Assembly (NCBI GenBank): GCA_964568425.1
Contig: CAZMPO010000024.1
Span: 1 to 21,090, forward strand
Source: CAKSQF01 sp964568425
Lineage (GTDB): Bacteria > Bacillota > Clostridia > Oscillospirales > CAG-272
Length of the DNA stretch: 21,090 bases
Reading direction: 5' to 3'
Part shown: one piece after another, positions 1-8,437 of the stretch
How the letters are laid out: each line of letters begins with the position of its first letter
How positions within the stretch are numbered: position 1 is the stretch's first letter
Notes under the pieces: generated by a model
What the model saw: the letters and a program-made list of their open reading frames with translations, nothing else
What the model was told of the DNA's origin: nothing
Database searches by the model: none
Program-made: the position numbers and the translations under genes

Positions 1-1
1 C

Positions 2-46
2 GCTCTCGAAACGATCATGGAGGACCTTAAGGCTCTCGATTATTGA
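2..46 (+). CDS. C-terminal tail of a truncated upstream gene
   Basis: Frame 2 of the plus strand is open from the window edge and reads ALETIMEDLKALDY before a TGA at 44-46. A strong hairpin terminator follows at 94-129, as expected for the end of a plus-strand gene. Only 14 residues are visible, so the family cannot be named. The call rests on the open frame, helical composition and terminator placement. Confidence 0.4.
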   Translation, partial: ALETIMEDLKALDY

Positions 47-90
47 TCGACCGATCACGACCATGATCAGCAAAAGCTGACTACACAGTA

Positions 91-135
91 AAAATCGAGG
101 CTTTCTCGAACGTGCGAGAAAGCCTCGATGATTTT
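91..135. terminator. bidirectional intrinsic terminator
   Basis: A perfect 15-bp stem pairs 94-108 with 115-129 around a 6-nt loop. An A-run at 91-94 on one side and a T-run (131-135) on the other make it work in both directions. It closes the plus-strand gene ending at 46 and the minus-strand galE/metallopeptidase unit ending at 142. Confidence 0.85.
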
Positions 136-141
136 TGTATA

Positions 142-711
142 TCAAAGTCTTGCGATGAGTAACGGACCGTTTTGCTTTAGCCAAGCGTAACAGTCATCGT
201 AATCGGGACAATATGTGCGGACGAGAGCGTAGAATTTTTTTGAATGGTTCATCTCTGTCCGATGGCAGAGCTCATGCACGATCACGCTGTCGAGCACCTT
301 GGGCGGTGCGAGCATCAAAAGCAGGTTAAACGAGAGTGCACCCTCACTTGAGCAGCTGCCCCACCGACTTTTCATCGGTCGAACTGTTATCTTGGTATAG
401 CCGACATCGATCAGTCTCGCAAAATGCGCGACATGCTCGGGAATCACGCGCAAAGCCTCTTTTTTCAGCCTGTCAAGCTCATCGTTATCAAGCTTTTTGA
501 TGCCGACACAGGACTTGGCTGTCTGCTGTACTTTTGCTATGCCCCGCTCGATCTTGTCGATGTTTTTTGCGACAAAATCGACGATCTCGGCATCGGACAT
601 GCTAAATGGTGCTCTGACGATGACAGTTCCGTCCGAAAAAACCTGAGCCGAGACGGTACTGCGCTCCGAACGCACCACCCGATAATCGGGGAGCGATCTT
701 CCCTTTTCCAT
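142..711 (-). CDS. YgjP/DUF45-type zinc metallopeptidase-like protein
   Basis: This 189-residue cytoplasmic protein belongs to the YgjP-like (DUF45, M48-superfamily) metallopeptidases. The zinc motif HELCH is at residues 146-150, with a further His in NHSKKF at about 156. The family's SRWGSC signature is at 115-120, just before the metal site. The N-terminal third is the beta-rich part typical of the family. Length fits, and there is no signal peptide or membrane segment. The start is supported by AAGGG in the short gap after galE; galE stops 9 nt upstream, so the two are cotranscribed. The physiological substrate is not established for this branch; the E. coli homologue has been reported as a UTP pyrophosphatase. 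Family assignment is firm, function is not. Confidence 0.85.
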   Translation of the reverse strand: MEKGRSLPDYRVVRSERSTVSAQVFSDGTVIVRAPFSMSDAEIVDFVAKNIDKIERGIAKVQQTAKSCVGIKKLDNDELDRLKKEALRVIPEHVAHFARLIDVGYTKITVRPMKSRWGSCSSEGALSFNLLLMLAPPKVLDSVIVHELCHRTEMNHSKKFYALVRTYCPDYDDCYAWLKQNGPLLIARL

Positions 712-720
712 CAGCCCTTA

Positions 721-1722
721 TCAGCCCTTTGATTTTGTCTCGATAAAGTGCCAGCTGTCGGCGCACATATCGTCTATGTTATGTGTTGCCTCCCAGCCGA
801 GGAGCTCCTTTGCCTTAGCGGTCGATGCATAGCAGGTAGCGATATCACCGGGGCGACGATCGGCGATCTTATAGTTGACCTTAACGCCGCTCGCCTTTTC
901 GAATGCGGCAACAAGCTCAAGCACCGATGTTCCTTTGCCGGTGCCGAGGTTGACGGTCAGCACGCCCTTATGAGTCTCAAGGTAACGCAGAGCCGAGAGG
1001 TGACCGCCTGCGAGATCGACGACATGGATATAGTCACGCACGCCCGTTCCGTCGGGAGTGTCGTAATCGTTGCCGAATACCGAGAGGCAGGGGAGCTTAC
1101 CGGAGGCAACCTTACAAATGTAGGGCATAAGATTGTTCGGGATGCCGTTGGGATCTTCGCCGAGCAGACCCGACTCATGTGCGCCGATCGGGTTGAAGTA
1201 ACGAAGAAGTGCGACCGAGAACTCGGGGTCGGCGTGAGCGATATCCGAGAGCATGATCTCCTGCATAAATTTAGTCTGACCGTAGGGGTTAGTTGCCGAT
1301 GTGGGCATATCCTCGGTATAGGGTGCGACATTGTTCATGCCGTAGACGGTTGCGGAGGACGAGAAGACGATCCTGTGGCATCCGAACTCGCGCATTACCT
1401 CAACGAGACCGAGTGTGCCGATGATATTGTTCGAATAATACTCGAGCGGCTTTGCGACGCTCTCGCCGACTGCCTTGAGTCCGGCGAAATGAATGACCGC
1501 GTCGATATCATTTTCGGAGAAGATCTTTCTGAGTGCTTCCTTATCGCAAACATCATTTTCATAGAATTTGGGACGGATGCCCGTGATCTTGGCGATGTTA
1601 TCGAGCGTCTCGACCTTCGAGTTGACAAGATTATCGACGATGACGACTTCATAGCCGATCTTTTGCAGTTCAACAACTGTATGCGAGCCGATAAAGCCCG
1701 TTCCGCCTGTTACAAGAATCAT
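721..1722 (-). CDS. galE: UDP-glucose 4-epimerase
   Basis: GalE interconverts UDP-glucose and UDP-galactose in the Leloir pathway, feeding galactose use and surface glycan synthesis. The 333-residue protein is an extended SDR: NAD-binding GGTGFIG at residues 6-12, SSSATVYG at 121-128 carrying the catalytic Ser, and catalytic YGQTK (Tyr147, Lys151). Its RYFNPIGAH segment is typical of GalE. The frame extends upstream to an ATG at 1788, but that codon overlaps the promoter -10 box (1789-1794) and would not be transcribed. The start at 1722 has a GAAAGG site upstream and begins directly with the Rossmann strand (MILVTGG). First gene of a two-gene unit with the metallopeptidase. Confidence 0.95.
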   Translation of the reverse strand: MILVTGGTGFIGSHTVVELQKIGYEVVIVDNLVNSKVETLDNIAKITGIRPKFYENDVCDKEALRKIFSENDIDAVIHFAGLKAVGESVAKPLEYYSNNIIGTLGLVEVMREFGCHRIVFSSSATVYGMNNVAPYTEDMPTSATNPYGQTKFMQEIMLSDIAHADPEFSVALLRYFNPIGAHESGLLGEDPNGIPNNLMPYICKVASGKLPCLSVFGNDYDTPDGTGVRDYIHVVDLAGGHLSALRYLETHKGVLTVNLGTGKGTSVLELVAAFEKASGVKVNYKIADRRPGDIATCYASTAKAKELLGWEATHNIDDMCADSWHFIETKSKG

Positions 1723-1788
1723 AATTATTTCCAGCCTTTCAAACAGCCGACGGCGATCTTTGCCTCGGCGAATTTTTTCATTCACCAT

Positions 1789-1817
1789 ATTATATCACAA
1801 GAGACGCAAAAGGTCAA
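1789..1817 (-). promoter_or_regulatory. sigma-A promoter for galE
   Basis: On the minus strand TTGACC (1817-1812) is followed after exactly 17 nt by TATAAT (1794-1789). Transcription would begin near 1782, giving a leader of about 60 nt before the galE start at 1722. It is divergent from the dapF promoter about 100 bp away. Confidence 0.85.
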
Positions 1818-1889
1818 GAGTTTTTTATCAAATATTATGTCCCCAAAAAGATTTTCGGGACTTTTATCCGATTTTTTTGAGTTTTCCGA

Positions 1890-1918
1890 TTGACAGAGCG
1901 AGAAAAATGTACTATAAT
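1890..1918 (+). promoter_or_regulatory. consensus sigma-A promoter for dapF-dapL
   Basis: A perfect TTGACA (1890-1895) and a perfect TATAAT (1913-1918) are separated by 17 nt. The dapF ATG lies about 28 nt after the expected transcription start. Confidence 0.9.
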
Positions 1919-1952
1919 ATAGGAAAGTTCGATCAGAAAAGAGATCTTTCGC

Positions 1953-2804
1953 ATGAAACTTGATTTTACAAAGATGCAGGGTTGCGGCAACGATTATGTT
2001 TACATAGACTTCACGCAAGGCGAGGTAGGCGATCTGTCCTTAATTGCGGCAAGGCTGTCCGACAGGCATTTCGGGATCGGCGGCGACGGAGTGATATTTA
2101 TCTGTCACTCGGATATTGCCGACGCGAAGATGCGCATGTTCAACGCCGACGGTTCGGAGGGGAAAATGTGCGGCAACGGCATTCGATGCGTGGCGAAATT
2201 CGTCCACGACAAGGGCATATCGCAAAATAATCCACTTCGCATAGAGACGCTCTCGGGCATCAAAGAAATAAAGCTCTCGCTTGACAAGAGCGGCAGGGTC
2301 GAGCGAGCAAGCGTTGACATGGGTGCGCCGATATTTACGCCCGCCGACATTCCGGCGTGCTTTTCGGGCGAGCGTGTGATCGATGAGATCTTATCGGTCG
2401 GCGGTGCCCTTTACAGGGTCTGCTCTCTCTCCATGGGCAATCCGCACTGCGTGACCTTTGTGGGGGATGATTTTCCGCTTTGGGATTTTGACATTGAGCC
2501 TATCGGAAAAAAATTCGAGAGTCATCCCGCCTTCCCCGACAGAGTCAACACAGAATTTGTCAAGGTCATCTCGGAGGGCGAACTATGCATGCGTGTATGG
2601 GAGCGCGGCTCGGGTGAAACGCTTGCCTGCGGAACGGGTGCGTGCGCTGTCGCGGTTGCCGCATGCCTTTGCGGCAAGGCAAAGATCGGCGAGCCGATAC
2701 TCGTACACCTGCGCGGCGGCGATCTGACGATCGTATATGACAAAAACACAGTCACAATGGAAGGACCTGCCGTCACGGTATTTGAGGGACAGATCGAAAT
2801 ATAA
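1953..2804 (+). CDS. dapF: diaminopimelate epimerase
   Basis: DapF converts LL-diaminopimelate to meso-diaminopimelate, the precursor of lysine and of peptidoglycan cross-links. It is a cofactor-independent two-cysteine racemase. The 283-residue protein has the N-terminal KMQGCGNDYVYID motif and both catalytic cysteines: Cys73 in KMCGNGIRC and Cys226 in GETLACGTGACA. Length is normal for the family. It follows a consensus promoter directly, although the Shine-Dalgarno sequence is weak (GAAAAGAGA region). dapL begins 26 nt downstream, so the two genes for adjacent steps form an operon. Confidence 0.97.
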   Translation: MKLDFTKMQGCGNDYVYIDFTQGEVGDLSLIAARLSDRHFGIGGDGVIFICHSDIADAKMRMFNADGSEGKMCGNGIRCVAKFVHDKGISQNNPLRIETLSGIKEIKLSLDKSGRVERASVDMGAPIFTPADIPACFSGERVIDEILSVGGALYRVCSLSMGNPHCVTFVGDDFPLWDFDIEPIGKKFESHPAFPDRVNTEFVKVISEGELCMRVWERGSGETLACGTGACAVAVAACLCGKAKIGEPILVHLRGGDLTIVYDKNTVTMEGPAVTVFEGQIEI

Positions 2805-2830
2805 TATAAATACGGAAGGAATTTTATAAA

Positions 2831-4021
2831 ATGTTCAAGATCAACGACAATTACAAAAATCTTAAAGCTTCATATCTTTTCAAGACGGTCGCGATGAAAA
2901 AGTCCGCATACGCGGCGGCTCATCCGGATGCCGACATAATAAACATGGGTATCGGCGATGTCACTCTGCCGATATGCAGAGCGGCGTCCGACGAAATGGC
3001 AAAGGCGGCGCGCGAGATGGGGGATGCCGCGACATTCAGGGGCTATCCCGACTACTACGGCGAGCCCTATCTGCTGTCGGCGATCCGTGACTATTACAAG
3101 AACGAGATGGGTGTCGAGCTTTCGACCGACGAGATAAATGTCACCTGCGGTGCGAAAGAGGATGTATCGAACATTCTTGACATTTTCTCGGTCGACAACA
3201 CTGTCGTGATCCCCGATCCCGTATATCCGGTCTATCTTGACTCAAACATCATGGACGGCAGGCAGGTGACATTCATCACGGCAAATGCCGAAAACAGCTT
3301 TTTGCCGATGCCGAGCGACGATCTTGAAGGCGACATTTTCTACATCTGCTCCCCGAACAATCCGACGGGCAGTTGCTACAGCCGCGATCAGCTCAAGGTT
3401 TGGGTCGATTTTGCCAAGTGCCGTGGGGCGATCATCCTGTACGATGCCGCATACGAGATATTTGTTGAGGACAAAAATTGTCCGCGCTCGATATTTGAGA
3501 TAGACGGCGCACGCGACTGTGCCATCGAGATATGCTCGCTGTCCAAGACCGCAGGATTTACCGGAGTGCGTTGCGGATACACGGTCATCCCGAGCACGCT
3601 GACGGCAAGCGACGGCACATCACTGCTTTCGATGTGGAAACGCCGTCAATCGACCAAATTCAACGGCGTCGGACACATCACGCAAAGAGGTGCTGCGGCA
3701 GTGTTTACAAGTGAAGGGCTTGCCGAGATCAAGGCAAACATCGCGTACTACAAAGAGAACACCGCCATGATGATGAAGACCTTCGACAAGCTTGGAATCG
3801 AGTACATCGGCGGCAAGAACTCGCCCTACATTTGGCTCACCTGCCCCCATGACATGGGATCGTGGGAGTTCTTCGATCTGCTCCTCGAAAAGGCAAATGT
3901 CGTCGGCATACCCGGCGAGGGATTCGGTGCGGCAGGCGAGGGTTATTTCAGACTCTCGGGATTCGGCAACCACGAAAAGACTGCCGAGGCGATGCGCCGA
4001 CTTGAAGATCTTCTCGGCTAA
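2831..4021 (+). CDS. dapL: LL-diaminopimelate aminotransferase
   Basis: DapL makes LL-diaminopimelate directly from tetrahydrodipicolinate with glutamate as amino donor, bypassing the succinyl or acetyl branch of lysine synthesis. The 396-residue protein is a class I/II PLP aminotransferase. It opens with the DapL-like stretch MFKINDNYKNLKASYLF, then INMGIGDVTLP near residue 37. SPNNPTG is at 174-180, the PLP Asp-Tyr region at 204-208 (YDAAY), and the Schiff-base lysine is Lys239 in SLSKTAGF. A GGAAGG site precedes the ATG. Pairing with dapF confirms use of the aminotransferase route. The region after the stop (4022-4065) has T-runs but no convincing hairpin, so some read-through into the next gene is possible. 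Confidence 0.96.
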   Translation: MFKINDNYKNLKASYLFKTVAMKKSAYAAAHPDADIINMGIGDVTLPICRAASDEMAKAAREMGDAATFRGYPDYYGEPYLLSAIRDYYKNEMGVELSTDEINVTCGAKEDVSNILDIFSVDNTVVIPDPVYPVYLDSNIMDGRQVTFITANAENSFLPMPSDDLEGDIFYICSPNNPTGSCYSRDQLKVWVDFAKCRGAIILYDAAYEIFVEDKNCPRSIFEIDGARDCAIEICSLSKTAGFTGVRCGYTVIPSTLTASDGTSLLSMWKRRQSTKFNGVGHITQRGAAAVFTSEGLAEIKANIAYYKENTAMMMKTFDKLGIEYIGGKNSPYIWLTCPHDMGSWEFFDLLLEKANVVGIPGEGFGAAGEGYFRLSGFGNHEKTAEAMRRLEDLLG

Positions 4022-4065
4022 ATCAAAATATTACGCACTTTTAGCATTTTTTTGTCACATAACGA

Positions 4066-4094
4066 TTGACAAACGAAAAATGTTATGGTATAAT
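4066..4094 (+). promoter_or_regulatory. consensus sigma-A promoter for the mgsA-like gene
   Basis: Perfect TTGACA (4066-4071) and TATAAT (4089-4094) with a 17-nt spacer. The expected transcript starts near 4101 and immediately contains a small hairpin: CACCG (4106-4110), loop CGAG, CGGTG (4115-4119). That hairpin may stabilise the 5' end. Confidence 0.88.
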
Positions 4095-4147
4095 ATACAA
4101 AAATCCACCGCGAGCGGTGACTAAGAAAAATCGGAGGTAATTCGAAT

Positions 4148-4552
4148 ATGCAGATTGCTATGATGGCAGACGACACAAAAAAGGAACTTATGGCTGAGTT
4201 CTGTATCGCCTATTGCGGAATACTCAGCAAGCACTCGCTCTGCGCGACTGCGGTTACGGCAAAATATATCTCCGAGGCGACCGGTATGAAGATCGAACGC
4301 GTCATGTCGGGCAAGCAGGGCGGCGCGGAGCAGATCGCTCAGCGTATTGCCTACAACGAGGTCGACCTGCTTCTCTTCTTCAGAGACACAAGCGAGCCCG
4401 ATCGCAACGATATAGAGCTTCTTCGCCTTTGCGACATGTACAACATCCCGATGGCGACCAACATCGCAACGGGCGAGGTTTTGGTTCGCGCACTCGACCG
4501 CGGCGATCTCGATTGGCGCGAGATAGTCAACCCAAGACTCAAGAAAAGATAA
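4148..4552 (+). CDS. mgsA: methylglyoxal synthase homologue, active site altered
   Basis: The 134-residue single-domain protein has the methylglyoxal synthase fold; MgsA converts dihydroxyacetone phosphate to methylglyoxal and phosphate in the glycolytic bypass. Family marks include IAMMADDTKKELM at the N-terminus, SKHSLCATAVTAKYI, the LLLFFRD strand, LLRLCDMYNIPMATN and the LDWREIVN tail. Several expected active-site positions differ. The usual AHD near the N-terminus is ADD. The GGDQQ/GGEQQ loop is GGAEQ. The segment that normally carries PHEPD is shortened to TSEPDRND, with no His. The frame is intact and expression signals are strong (GGAGG at 4133-4137, consensus promoter), so it is not an obvious pseudogene. 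The symbol marks homology; activity is doubtful. Confidence 0.8.
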   Translation: MQIAMMADDTKKELMAEFCIAYCGILSKHSLCATAVTAKYISEATGMKIERVMSGKQGGAEQIAQRIAYNEVDLLLFFRDTSEPDRNDIELLRLCDMYNIPMATNIATGEVLVRALDRGDLDWREIVNPRLKKR

Positions 4553-4559
4553 ATCATCA

Positions 4560-4594
4560 CGGCTCTCTCGAAAACGAGAGAGCCGCTCTTTTTT
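4560..4594 (+). terminator. intrinsic terminator after the mgsA-like gene
   Basis: An 11-bp stem pairs 4560-4570 with 4575-4585 around an AAAA loop, followed by a T-run at 4589-4594. Confidence 0.9.
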
Positions 4595-4620
4595 GCAGAG
4601 ATATAATAAATTTTAGTATG

Positions 4621-4655
4621 AAAAAATCTGCTCCGACGATGGGAGCAGATTTTTT
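4621..4655. terminator. terminator for pheST, likely bidirectional
   Basis: A 14-bp stem (4621-4634 with 4642-4655) encloses a 7-nt loop. The stem is flanked by six As and six Ts, so it works on either strand. It lies 10 nt past the pheT stop on the minus strand and also backs up the terminator at 4560. Confidence 0.88.
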
Positions 4656-4664
4656 GATATATCA

Positions 4665-7052
4665 TTACTGTCTGATCTTGATGCCGAGGTTTTTGTCGAG
4701 AGCCGCGAGCAGTTTATCTACCGATGCCGCGATCTCGTCGCCCGTCAGTGTATGATCGGGTGCTCTGAACGTCAGTCTGAACGCGACGCTCTTCTTGCCC
4801 GCGTCGATACGCTCGCCCGTGTAAACGTCAAAGAGCTCGACCGACTCAAGCGTCTTGCCCGCACCCTTGCGGATGACCTCCTCGATCCTGCCGACCTCGA
4901 GCGATCTGTCGCAAACGAAAGCAAGGTCGCGAGATGTGGACGGATGCTTCGGCATTGCTTTGAACTGCTTTTTGAAGTTTGCGATAGAGTAGAGGGTCTC
5001 GAACGGAATGTACGCGACATAAACAGGCTTGTCAAAGCCGTAATTTGCCGCGACCGTCGGATGGAGCTGACCGAATGTGCCGACCCTCATATTGCCTCTT
5101 GCGATCACGGACGCGCATCTTCCCGGATGGAAGGTCGGATCGTCCTTCTTTGCCTCAAAGCGAAGCTTCGACACGCCCGCATCGGTGAAAAGTGCCTCGA
5201 CCATACCCTTGAGAGTATAGAAATCGCCGTCACCGTAGAAGCCGAATGCTATCATGAGCGGCTCATCGGGAAGCTCTTCCTCACTGTCGTGAGGCAGATA
5301 TACATGCCCAAGCTCATAAAGTGCCGCCTTGGGGAGGTGATGCGCGAAATTGTGCGAGAGCGAATCGAGCAGTGACGGAATGAGCGTCGTGCGCATTACG
5401 CTCGTATCCTCGCCGAGCGGATTTTTGATCTTCACATATCTGCGCTCGGGAGCGTCTGCGGGAAGTGCGATCTTGTCACAGTTTTTGGGCGATACGAACG
5501 AGAATGTCACCGACTGATAAAGTCCCATCGAGCAAAGAATGCTGTGAACTCTCTCTTTATACGCCTGTCTCGGAGTGAGGCTGCCCGCCTTGACCGTTCC
5601 GACGAAGGGTGTGGAGGCGATCTTGTTATAGCCGTAGATACGGATGATCTCCTCGGCGATATCAGCCATCTCACCGATATCCGAGCGGTGATGCGGCGCG
5701 ATGATCGTGTCGTTTTCCACCTTGAAATCAAGCTTTTCAAGCACCGAGATCATGTATTCCTTCGTAAGCTCGACACCGAGGAATTTGTTGATACGCTCGA
5801 CCTCGAGGGGGAGCTTTACCGGTGTCTTCTTTGTCGGATAAACATCTATGCATCCGCCGACGACCTCGCCCGCGCCGAGCATTGCAACAAGCTCGCAGGC
5901 GCGATCGAGAGCATCCATGCAGTTGTCGCTGTCAAGTCCCTTTTCAAAGCGCGCCGACGATTCGGTACGCATGCCCTGCGATTTTGCGGTAAGTCTTACC
6001 GACGCGCCGTCAAAGCATGCCGACTCGAACACGACGGTGGTCGTGCCCTCTTTGATCTCCGAATTTTCGCCGCCCATTACGCCTGCAAGTGCGACAGCCT
6101 TCTTTTCATCGGCGATCACGAGATTTGCATTTGTGAGAGTATGGTCGCGGCTGTCGAGCGAGCGGAACACCTCGCCGTCTGCGGCACGGCGAACGATGAT
6201 ATGCGAGCCGTCGAGCATCGCGTAGTCAAACGCGTGCATGGGCTGACCGTATTCGAGCATGACATAGTTTGTAATGTCGACGATATTGTTGATCGGACGC
6301 ACGCCCGATGCCGACAGACGCATACGCATCCAGAGGGGCGACGGAGCGATCTTTACGTTTTTCACAACGCGCGCCGAATATCTCGGGCAAAGATCGGGGG
6401 CTTGATTGTCGACCGACAGATACTCGGATATATTGCCGTCCGACTCTTTGACGGTCGGTGTGTGAGTTTTCGTTTCAAGGTCAAACGATGCCGCGCTCTC
6501 ACGCGCAAGTCCGATGACCGACAGGCAATCGGGGCGGTTGGAGGTGATCTCGAATTCGACAACATCATCGCGGAGCATGAGAACATCGCGGATATCGTCA
6601 CCCGGCTTGCAGTCCTCGTTCAGGATGAGTATTCCGTCCTCGATCGCGTAGGGGACCTCATGAAGGGTCAGCCCCAGCTCGCCGATCGAGCAGAGCATGC
6701 CGTTTGAATCAATGCCGCGGAGCTTGCCTGCCTTGATGGTCACGCCGCCCGGAAGCTTTGCGGGAGCGATCGCCGCAGGGACGAGCGCGCCCTCGAAGAC
6801 GTTACTCGCACCGGTCACTATCTGCACGGGCTCATCCTTTCCGATATTGACCGTACAGATGACCATGTGATCGGAATCGGGGTGAGGGATGATCTTGTCA
6901 AGTCTGCCGACGAGAACATTTTGGATATCCGCGCCCTTTTCCTCGAAACCTTCGACCTTTGAGCCTGTATCGGTCATTTTGTCGCAGTAATCCTTGATTT
7001 TTATGTCGCTCGTGTCCACATAGTCACGAAGCCAATTAATTGAAAGATTCAT
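4665..7052 (-). CDS. pheT: phenylalanine--tRNA ligase beta subunit
   Basis: PheT is the large subunit of the heterotetrameric (alpha-beta)2 enzyme that charges tRNA-Phe in the cytoplasm. The 795-residue protein has the bacterial layout. An N-terminal B1 segment leads into the OB-fold tRNA-binding domain (about residues 40-150). The B3/B4 editing region spans about 210-390 (MLEYGQPMHAFDYAMLDG at its start), then B5, then the catalytic-like core with RRYVKIKNPLGEDTSVMRTT. The C-terminal anticodon-binding FDX-ACB domain (about 700-795) starts near KHPSTSRDLAFVCD. AAAGGAG about 10 nt before the ATG supports the start. It follows pheS after 32 nt and is controlled by the same T-box leader. Confidence 0.97.
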   Translation of the reverse strand: MNLSINWLRDYVDTSDIKIKDYCDKMTDTGSKVEGFEEKGADIQNVLVGRLDKIIPHPDSDHMVICTVNIGKDEPVQIVTGASNVFEGALVPAAIAPAKLPGGVTIKAGKLRGIDSNGMLCSIGELGLTLHEVPYAIEDGILILNEDCKPGDDIRDVLMLRDDVVEFEITSNRPDCLSVIGLARESAASFDLETKTHTPTVKESDGNISEYLSVDNQAPDLCPRYSARVVKNVKIAPSPLWMRMRLSASGVRPINNIVDITNYVMLEYGQPMHAFDYAMLDGSHIIVRRAADGEVFRSLDSRDHTLTNANLVIADEKKAVALAGVMGGENSEIKEGTTTVVFESACFDGASVRLTAKSQGMRTESSARFEKGLDSDNCMDALDRACELVAMLGAGEVVGGCIDVYPTKKTPVKLPLEVERINKFLGVELTKEYMISVLEKLDFKVENDTIIAPHHRSDIGEMADIAEEIIRIYGYNKIASTPFVGTVKAGSLTPRQAYKERVHSILCSMGLYQSVTFSFVSPKNCDKIALPADAPERRYVKIKNPLGEDTSVMRTTLIPSLLDSLSHNFAHHLPKAALYELGHVYLPHDSEEELPDEPLMIAFGFYGDGDFYTLKGMVEALFTDAGVSKLRFEAKKDDPTFHPGRCASVIARGNMRVGTFGQLHPTVAANYGFDKPVYVAYIPFETLYSIANFKKQFKAMPKHPSTSRDLAFVCDRSLEVGRIEEVIRKGAGKTLESVELFDVYTGERIDAGKKSVAFRLTFRAPDHTLTGDEIAASVDKLLAALDKNLGIKIRQ

Positions 7053-7084
7053 TATAACTTATCTCCTTTGCAAGCATTTTGCGA

Positions 7085-8110
7085 TCAGAACTGATCGAGG
7101 AAGCGCAGATCGTTTTCGTAAAGGTTGCGCATGTCGTCAATGCCGTACTTTATCATCGTGATCCTCTCGATACCCATACCGAAAGCAAATCCCGAATAGA
7201 TCTCGGGGTCGATATCGCATCCGCGCAGAACGTTCGGATGGACCATGCCCGCACCGAGTATCTCGATCCAGCCCTCGTTTTTACAAACGCGGCATCCCTT
7301 GCCTCCGCATACGAAGCAGGAGACATCGACCTCGGCAGAGGGCTCGGTAAACGGGAAATGGTGAGGACGGAAGCGTATGCGCGTCTTTTCACCGAACATC
7401 TGCTTTGCAAATGTTTCGAGCATGCCCTTGAGATCGGACATCGTGATGCCCTTATCGACGACAAGTCCCTCGAACTGGTGGAACATCGGCGAGTGAGTTG
7501 CATCGACCTCGTCGGCGCGGTAAACTCGCCCGGGCGATACTATCCTGATCGGAGGACGCTGTTTTTCCATTACGCGCACCTGAACGGGCGAGGTCTGCGA
7601 GCGCAGGAGCACCTTGTCATTGATATAAAACGTGTCCTGTGTGTCACGTGCGGGATGATTTTCGGGGATGTTGAGCTTTTGGAAGTTGTAGACGTCATAC
7701 TCGACCTCGGGACCCTCGGCGATCTCAAATCCCATCGATCTGAATATATCGCAGAGCTCGCCCTCGACCTGATCGAGCGGATGACGCTTGCCGATCTCGA
7801 CCTTTTTGCCGGGGACCGTCACATCTATCGCCTCACGCTCAAGACGTGCCGCCAGCTTTGCCGCCTCGATCTGAGCACGGCGGCTCGAAATATCCTGCTC
7901 TATCGCCTCGCGAACCTCGTTTGCAAGCTGTCCGATCTTCGGACGCTCGTCTGGCGAGAGTGAGCCCATCGAACGAAGCACGGCGGTCAATGCGCCCTTT
8001 TTGCCGAGGAATTGAACGCGAAGTGCCTCAAGCTCGTCATCTGCTTTTATCAAAGCGAGCTTTTCCTCTGCATCCGCCTTGATCTGAAGAAGTTTTTCTC
8101 TCATTTTCAA
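7085..8110 (-). CDS. pheS: phenylalanine--tRNA ligase alpha subunit
   Basis: PheS is the catalytic class II subunit that activates phenylalanine and transfers it to tRNA-Phe. The 341-residue protein has an N-terminal helical arm of about 85 residues that contacts tRNA. The class II core follows: GFEIAEGPEVEYDVYNF, HPARDTQDTF, the motif 2 region with SPMFHQFEGLVVDK, and motif 3 GFAFGMGIERITMIKYG at about 307-323. A Cys-rich insert (CFVCGGKGCRVCKNEGW) resembles a metal-binding knuckle that occurs in many PheS proteins. AAAGGAT upstream of the ATG supports the start. It is the first gene after the T-box leader, so its transcription should respond to uncharged tRNA-Phe. Confidence 0.97.
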   Translation of the reverse strand: MKMREKLLQIKADAEEKLALIKADDELEALRVQFLGKKGALTAVLRSMGSLSPDERPKIGQLANEVREAIEQDISSRRAQIEAAKLAARLEREAIDVTVPGKKVEIGKRHPLDQVEGELCDIFRSMGFEIAEGPEVEYDVYNFQKLNIPENHPARDTQDTFYINDKVLLRSQTSPVQVRVMEKQRPPIRIVSPGRVYRADEVDATHSPMFHQFEGLVVDKGITMSDLKGMLETFAKQMFGEKTRIRFRPHHFPFTEPSAEVDVSCFVCGGKGCRVCKNEGWIEILGAGMVHPNVLRGCDIDPEIYSGFAFGMGIERITMIKYGIDDMRNLYENDLRFLDQF

Positions 8111-8173
8111 AATATCCTTTCAATTGATTGTTATTACTGCCGTAAGATGTCTGCCGATCTTGCCTTAAAAAAC

Positions 8174-8204
8174 AAAAAAACTCACCCCGACAAAACAGGG
8201 TGAG
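8174..8204 (-). terminator. T-box regulated terminator
   Basis: On the minus strand CTCACCC (8204-8198) pairs with GGGTGAG (8187-8181), followed by seven Ts (8180-8174). It lies just after the T-box motif, in the position of the conditional terminator. Confidence 0.9.
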
Positions 8205-8432
8205 AGCAAAGCTTCACGGTACCACCTGATCCGCCCCATTTTGTGGAGCCTCGACGCCTTTAACGGAAGCGACCCGTACAGGGCTACAGGCGACATGTTG
8301 CTTATGTCGCTTTGACCTTGTCTGCTCGACGGCGAAAGGCTAAACCCGTCCCCGAACACGCTCCCAGCCCATGGCGTGAACTCTCTGTAGGTGACGTTTG
8401 CGGCATTGCCGACCGTTTCATTGCATTTACAT
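8174..8432 (-). promoter_or_regulatory. T-box riboswitch leader for pheST
   Basis: The minus-strand leader between the promoter and pheS contains the T-box core CAGGTGGTACCGTG (8228-8215), whose TGG can pair with the tRNA acceptor end. A terminator follows it at 8204-8174. Upstream is a Stem I region with an AGAGAG motif (8386-8381) and a GC-rich distal hairpin. A TTC triplet at 8336-8334, followed by a purine and a possible base helix (GCCGT with ACGGT), is the candidate Phe specifier. The exact Stem I fold was not computed. Uncharged tRNA-Phe would favour the antiterminator and allow pheST transcription. Together with the divergent promoters, this leader fills the gene-free stretch 8111-8597. 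Confidence 0.9.
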
Positions 8433-8437
8433 GGCAT

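Noticed and set aside
748..1893. Long plus-strand open frame of 381 codons opposite galE
   Set aside because: It is the antisense shadow of galE and the galE promoter, with no recognisable domain and no ribosome site.
5544..6707. 387-codon plus-strand frame opposite pheT
   Set aside because: Antisense shadow of pheT, which has full domain support.
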